A stretch of DNA of 64,000 nt from Bacillota bacterium (GTDB lineage Bacteria > Bacillota > Clostridia > Ch29), in contig JABVCK010000006.1 in assembly GCA_013540605.1 (NCBI GenBank), positions 1-64,000 on the forward strand. The letters are read 5' to 3'. Within the stretch, counting starts at the first letter, position 1. Each line of letters begins with the position of its first letter. The translations under genes and the position numbers were made by a program. Of this stretch, positions 60,231 to 64,000 are shown piece by piece. Below the pieces are notes generated by a model, which saw only the letters and a program-made list of their open reading frames with translations, was not told the origin of the DNA and did no database searches.

Positions 60231-61577
60231 TTGAGAAGGAACAGAATGGTCCTGGCCTTGCTGATTTTAGGACTGGCTGCCTCCGGTGCGTGGGGGTACA
60301 GCCAGTACACCCAGAAACAGGAATACAGGATTTTTTTGCAGAACCAGTACAACAGGATGTTTTATGACCTCATTGACCATGTGGAGACCATCGAGGTTGA
60401 CCTGGCCAAGACGATGGTGACGGCTTCACCCAGCCAAAGCCTTATTCTTTTTTCGGATATATGGCGGCAGTCACTGTCTGCGCAGGAAAAGCTCAATCAA
60501 CTGCCCATATCCCACCTTACCCTGAGCAATACTTCGAAATTCCTTACCCAGGTAGGGGATTACAGCTACAGCCTTACCAAGAAGAACATAGACGGGACTC
60601 CGGCTTCGTCGGAGGACTGGGACAACCTCGAAAAGCTCCATAACTATGCCGGTTACCTGGCCGTGGAGCTGCAGAAGCTGAGAACGGAGATACAGAATAA
60701 ACGGGTTAACCTCGGAGAAATGAGGGTTGAAGGCAATGCACGTCTTGCAAGGGTGTCGGACAACATAATCAACCAGGAATTCTCCAGGATAGAACAGCAG
60801 CTGGTGGATTATCCCACCCTCATATACGACGGGCCCTTTTCCGAGCACATTCAGGACATAGAGCCCAAGGGGTTGACCGGGGCCGGCATAGACTACCAAA
60901 GGGCAGTCGAAATAGCAAGAGATTTTCTGAAGGGCGAGAAAATCCGCGTGGTGGATAAGAGAAGCAACGGGAACGGCAGCATCAAAACCTACGGTTTGGA
61001 CATTACCACCGAGGACGGCAACAGGATATATATGGATATCAGCCGCAAAGGCGGGCATGTTGTGTGGATGCTTAACCAGAGGGACGTGAACAGCGTAAAC
61101 ATTTCACCGAACCAGGCTGTTGAGAAGGCAAAGGATTTCCTGAAGCAAAACGGCTATGACAATATGGTCCCGACATATTCGATGAGGTATGACAACATAG
61201 CCGTAATAAATTTTGCCTATCTGGACGGGCCGGTCGTAGTTTACACCGACCTGATCAAGGTCAAAGTGGCCCTGGACAACGGCGAGATAATCGGTTACGA
61301 GGCGCAGGGGTACCTTACGGCGCACCACAGCAGAAGTTTGCCGGAACCCAAGGTCTCTGCCGATGAAGCAAGGGACAGCATAAGCATGCGGATGGACATC
61401 AAACTGCCCCCCCAGCTAACGCTAATCCCTCTTGAAAACAAGAGTGAAGCCCTATGCTACGAATTCAGGGGCCAGTTTGAAGAGGATGATTTTCTTGTAT
61501 ATATCAACGCACTGACCGGTAAAGAACAGAGGATTCTAAAGATGATCAAAAGCGAAAACGGCGTCCTGACCATGTAA
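60231..61577 (+). CDS. ypeB: Germination protein YpeB
   Basis: YpeB is required for SleB to be stable and correctly placed in the spore. The 448-residue protein has an N-terminal membrane helix (6-23), a helical domain of about 180 residues, and C-terminal PepSY repeats (GIDYQRAVEIARDFL, ISPNQAVEKAKDFLKQNG, VSADEARDSISMRMDI). The start is TTG 60231 after GGAAGGAAGTGAG. It is in operon with sleB. Confidence 0.95.
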   Translation: MRRNRMVLALLILGLAASGAWGYSQYTQKQEYRIFLQNQYNRMFYDLIDHVETIEVDLAKTMVTASPSQSLILFSDIWRQSLSAQEKLNQLPISHLTLSNTSKFLTQVGDYSYSLTKKNIDGTPASSEDWDNLEKLHNYAGYLAVELQKLRTEIQNKRVNLGEMRVEGNARLARVSDNIINQEFSRIEQQLVDYPTLIYDGPFSEHIQDIEPKGLTGAGIDYQRAVEIARDFLKGEKIRVVDKRSNGNGSIKTYGLDITTEDGNRIYMDISRKGGHVVWMLNQRDVNSVNISPNQAVEKAKDFLKQNGYDNMVPTYSMRYDNIAVINFAYLDGPVVVYTDLIKVKVALDNGEIIGYEAQGYLTAHHSRSLPEPKVSADEARDSISMRMDIKLPPQLTLIPLENKSEALCYEFRGQFEEDDFLVYINALTGKEQRILKMIKSENGVLTM

Positions 61578-61722
61578 AAAAATACTTTTTTTCCATGGTT
61601 GAAGGTCAATAAATTAACATCTATAATTTCGTAGATAAACGCAAAAAATATAGATGCGAAGTTCCGAAGAGAGACGCAAAACAATTCGTCTCTTTTCAGA
61701 ATAATGCAGAGGAGGTCTTCAA

Positions 61723-61890
61723 ATGGCAAGAAGAGGTATGATGTCGGAAAACCTGAAGTATGAGATAGCAAAAGAGCTTGGTGTGTACAACGTTGTAAAG
61801 AGTGAAGGATGGGGTTCCGTATCATCCAGGGACTGCGGAAATATAGTAGCCAAGGCCATTGAGATAGCAGAGAGAAACGTAAGCAAATAA
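61723..61890 (+). CDS. sspF: Small acid-soluble spore protein, alpha/beta type (SspF)
   Basis: This 55-residue DNA-binding spore protein begins MARRGMMSENLKYEIAKELG and contains VKSEGWGSVSSRDCGN and the C-terminal IVAKAIEIAERN, a clear match to SspF. It coats and protects spore DNA. ATG 61723 follows GAGGAGG. The leader has a hairpin (AGAGACG / CGTCTCT near 61669-61697). In Bacillus sspF follows veg; here it follows ypeB. An unusual cysteine is present in place of an alanine near residue 38. Confidence 0.95.
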   Translation: MARRGMMSENLKYEIAKELGVYNVVKSEGWGSVSSRDCGNIVAKAIEIAERNVSK

Positions 61891-61898
61891 CGATCAGA

Positions 61899-61931
61899 AG
61901 GAAAAGCCAGGGGAGTGCCCCTGGTTTTTCC
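61899..61931 (+). terminator. Terminator after sspF
   Basis: CCAGGGG and CCCCTGG form the stem with flanking AAAA and TTTTT. Confidence 0.9.
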
Positions 61932-61941
61932 TTTGAAAATC

Positions 61942-61991
61942 TGCGGTCTGCCGACTGCGATCTGCGAACTAGCCTTGAATGAATGTCCCCA
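61942..61991. repeat. Heptad array I joined to a hairpin-family end
   Basis: Five right-type heptads (TGCGGTC, TGCCGAC, TGCGATC, TGCGAAC, TAGCCTT) at 61942-61976 run straight into GAATGAATGTCCCC, the same junction type as at 56586-56601. No left half is present. Confidence 0.75.
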
Positions 61992-62107
61992 TTTTGATTA
62001 CTCTTTTGATTAAAATGTACAGGCTTGTTGAATAATAAAAAAAATAAATGTAGAATATGATTAATATAGGTCAAAGGAAATATCCCCATATTAAGGAGGC
62101 GGATTCT

Positions 62108-63190
62108 TTGAAAGAAAAAAAGACAAGGGTTGCTGTGATTTTTGGTGGGCAATCGGGGGAACATGAGGTTTCTCTAATGTCATCCACATCAATAATAAAG
62201 GCTTTGGATAAAGAAAAATACGATATCATAAAGATCGGGATTACGAGACAGGGCTTCTGGAAATACTATCCGGGCCCTGTGGAAAACATCATAACCGGGG
62301 AATGGGAGAAGGAAGCTATACCCATCGAAGAAAGCGATTACAATTTCATGAGTGCCGGAAGCAGGATGCCCACCGAGAATATCGACGTAGCGTTTCCTGT
62401 ACTCCACGGGCCAATGGGGGAAGACGGAACCATACAGGGACTCTTTGAACTTGCCGGGCTTGCCTATGTGGGGTGTGGAGTGCTCTCGTCCGCTCTGGGT
62501 ATGGATAAGGTGTACGCGAAGGACCTGTTTGACAGGGTCGGGCTGAAACAGGCAGAATACATGGTATTCATGAGGAAGGAAATGCTGGGGGATTTAGGTA
62601 CTGCCATCGATAGGGTGGAAAAGCGGTTCGAATACCCGGTATTTGTCAAACCTGCCAACCTCGGGTCCAGTGTAGGAATAACAAAGGCCCACAACAGGGA
62701 AGAACTCAAGGAGGCCCTTGAACTGGCAGCAAAGTATGACAGGAAGATAATAGTAGAGGAATTTATAGACGGCCATGAGGTGGAATGCTCTGTGCTCGGA
62801 AACGATGACCCGAAGGCGTCGGTGGTAGGGCAGATAATTCCTTCCGACGAATTCTATTCTTACCACGCCAAGTACTTCGATGACGGCAAGAGCGGACTGA
62901 TAATTCCCGCAGAGATATCCGAGAGAGCCACCCAAAGGGTGCGGGAAATGGCGGTGGAGGCCTTCAAAGCCATCGACGGCAGCGGCCTTGCCAGGGTAGA
63001 CTTTTTTGTACACAGGAAAACCGATGAGGTATACATTAACGAGATAAACACGATGCCGGGCTTTACAAAGATAAGCATGTATCCAAAGCTGTGGGAGGCT
63101 GCTGGGCTGCCCTATTCCAGGCTGCTGGACAGCCTTATCGAGCTGGCTCTGGAACGGCGGGCCGAAAAGGTAAACACCGCCTTGGTGTAA
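62108..63190 (+). CDS. ddl: D-alanine--D-alanine ligase
   Basis: Ddl makes the D-Ala-D-Ala dipeptide for murein precursors. The 360-residue ATP-grasp enzyme has VIFGGQSGEHEVSLMSS, FPVLHGPMGEDGTIQGLFEL, FVKPANLGSSVGITKA, the omega-loop FYSYHAKYFDD with the tyrosine expected of D-Ala-D-Ala rather than D-lactate ligases, and YINEINTMPGFTKISMYPKL. TTG 62108 follows AAGGAGG by 8 bases and matches the family start. An upstream in-frame ATG at 62057 lies before the ribosome site. Confidence 0.95.
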   Translation: MKEKKTRVAVIFGGQSGEHEVSLMSSTSIIKALDKEKYDIIKIGITRQGFWKYYPGPVENIITGEWEKEAIPIEESDYNFMSAGSRMPTENIDVAFPVLHGPMGEDGTIQGLFELAGLAYVGCGVLSSALGMDKVYAKDLFDRVGLKQAEYMVFMRKEMLGDLGTAIDRVEKRFEYPVFVKPANLGSSVGITKAHNREELKEALELAAKYDRKIIVEEFIDGHEVECSVLGNDDPKASVVGQIIPSDEFYSYHAKYFDDGKSGLIIPAEISERATQRVREMAVEAFKAIDGSGLARVDFFVHRKTDEVYINEINTMPGFTKISMYPKLWEAAGLPYSRLLDSLIELALERRAEKVNTALV

Positions 63191-63212
63191 CATGTAACGA
63201 AAGGAGAAAACC

Positions 63213-64000
63213 ATGGGAGAACTTTTGCAAAGGATAAAAGGCGACACCTACTACATAAAAGGCCCTGTGAATGCGGGAGTGTACATATACGAAGACAGAA
63301 ACTGCGTAATAATAGATACGGGCAATGATGACGATTCCGGAAGGAAGATATTCAAAACCCTGGAGGGGGAAGGACTGGAGGCAAGCAGCATAATAAACAC
63401 CCACTCCCATGCGGACCATTTTGGGGGGAACAGATTCCTTATAAAGCGGACCGGGGCGGAGGTGATGGCAACCCAGATAGAAGCGGCCATCATCAGCAAT
63501 CCTTACCTGGAGCCCTTCTACCTGTTTTCAGCCCATCCCCTGAAGAAGCTTCAGAACAAGTTTCTTATGGGGAAAGAGAGCAGGGTTGACAGGGTTATAG
63601 AACCGGGGGTGCTGGACCTCGGGGAAAGGACTATAGAAATCATAGACCTGAAGGGGCACAGCCCCGGCCAGATCGGCATAGCTACACCGGATGGGGTGCT
63701 TTTTACCGCTGACGCCTTCTTTTCCTCCGCTATAGTCGACAAGTACAAGCTGCCCTATTTTACAAATCTCAGAGACACCATAGACACATTAAACAGGCTC
63801 AAACAAACCGACTATGAATTTTACCTCCCTTGCCACGGCGAGTGCATTACAGAAATAAAAGGAGAGGTGGATGTTAACCTCCGGGCGATTGAGAATACAA
63901 TAGATATGCTGAAGCAGAAGCTCACGGTGCCCATGAGCCGGGAGGAGATAATCGCTCTGGTATGCAGCGAGTATGGGGTGGACCTGAATGTAAGCCAGTA
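63213..64000 (+). CDS. Metallo-beta-lactamase-fold hydrolase (3' end outside window)
   Basis: This partial gene has 262 visible codons and no stop. The product begins MGELLQRIKGDTYYIKGPVN and has the MBL motif NTHSHADHFGGN near residue 70, then LKGHSPGQIGI, LFTADAFFSS and the later histidine in LPCHGE. These are the zinc ligands of an MBL-fold hydrolase. The visible end (MSREEIIALVCSEYGVDLN) may be a helix-turn-helix-like extension. ATG 63213 follows AAAGGAG. The substrate is unknown. Confidence 0.9.
   Translation, partial: MGELLQRIKGDTYYIKGPVNAGVYIYEDRNCVIIDTGNDDDSGRKIFKTLEGEGLEASSIINTHSHADHFGGNRFLIKRTGAEVMATQIEAAIISNPYLEPFYLFSAHPLKKLQNKFLMGKESRVDRVIEPGVLDLGERTIEIIDLKGHSPGQIGIATPDGVLFTADAFFSSAIVDKYKLPYFTNLRDTIDTLNRLKQTDYEFYLPCHGECITEIKGEVDVNLRAIENTIDMLKQKLTVPMSREEIIALVCSEYGVDLNVSQ

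Overview
The window comes from the chromosome of an endospore-forming, probably anaerobic Clostridia-type Firmicute. Evidence includes spore genes (spmAB, yabG, spoIIR, gerABC-type, sleB-ypeB, sspF), an AbrB regulator with a Spo0A-type box, a T-box leader, a ferredoxin, formyl-THF synthetase, an arginine deiminase pathway and frequent TTG/GTG starts behind strong GGAGG sites. I do not assign a species. The window opens on the 3' end of a 5S rRNA and closes inside a metallo-beta-lactamase-fold gene.

Layout. 0.2-1.8 kb: chemoreceptor on the minus strand. 2.2-12.6 kb: a C1/pantoate block (fhs, folD, panB, panE), a TRAP transporter (dctPQM), an IclR regulator and a YhdT-PanF sodium symporter pair. 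13.5-21.8 kb: the conserved yaaO-tmk-yaaR-holB-ricT ... yabB-rsmI-abrB block known from Bacillus, with a ferredoxin/CcdA/TlpA redox set inserted. 22-26.4 kb: an E1-like enzyme, an LD-carboxypeptidase, a HAD phosphatase, then an AT-rich AbiEi/AbiEii toxin-antitoxin island. 26.5-40.4 kb: spmAB, T-box-metG, tatD, a radical SAM gene, yabE, rsmA, a second chemoreceptor, yabG, a SpoIID-amidase fusion and veg. 40.7-49.5 kb: arginine deiminase pathway, a SPOCS/LysM spore protein, cyanophycinase and cyanophycin synthetase. 49.6-64 kb: ispE, a nucleotidyltransferase, a germinant receptor operon, spoIIR, an Orn/Lys/Arg decarboxylase, a GT28 glycosyltransferase, sleB-ypeB, sspF, ddl and the MBL-fold gene.

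How the genes fit together. The first block can make formyl- and methylene-THF, pass a one-carbon unit to 2-oxoisovalerate and reduce the product to pantoate; panC and panD are not here. The 40-49 kb block can make and break an arginine/aspartate reserve polymer and take ATP from the released arginine. The spore genes cover forespore-mother cell signalling (SpoIIR), engulfment or cortex wall enzymes (SpoIID-amidase), coat maturation (YabG, SPOCS/LysM), DNA protection (SspF) and germination (Ger, SleB, YpeB).

The most unusual content lies between genes. One dispersed family consists of arrays with strict 7-nt periodicity, arranged as a left arm of AG-type heptads and a right arm of TG/TA-type heptads. 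They often begin exactly at a stop codon, and in four genes they supply the stop codon. A second family consists of GGGGACATTCC...TGTGTCCCC hairpins ending next to a Shine-Dalgarno site. These are nested inside one another before fhs and arcB, tandemly triplicated before metG, and in one case hold a heptad array in the loop. I consider these two interacting repeat families the best candidate for something undescribed.
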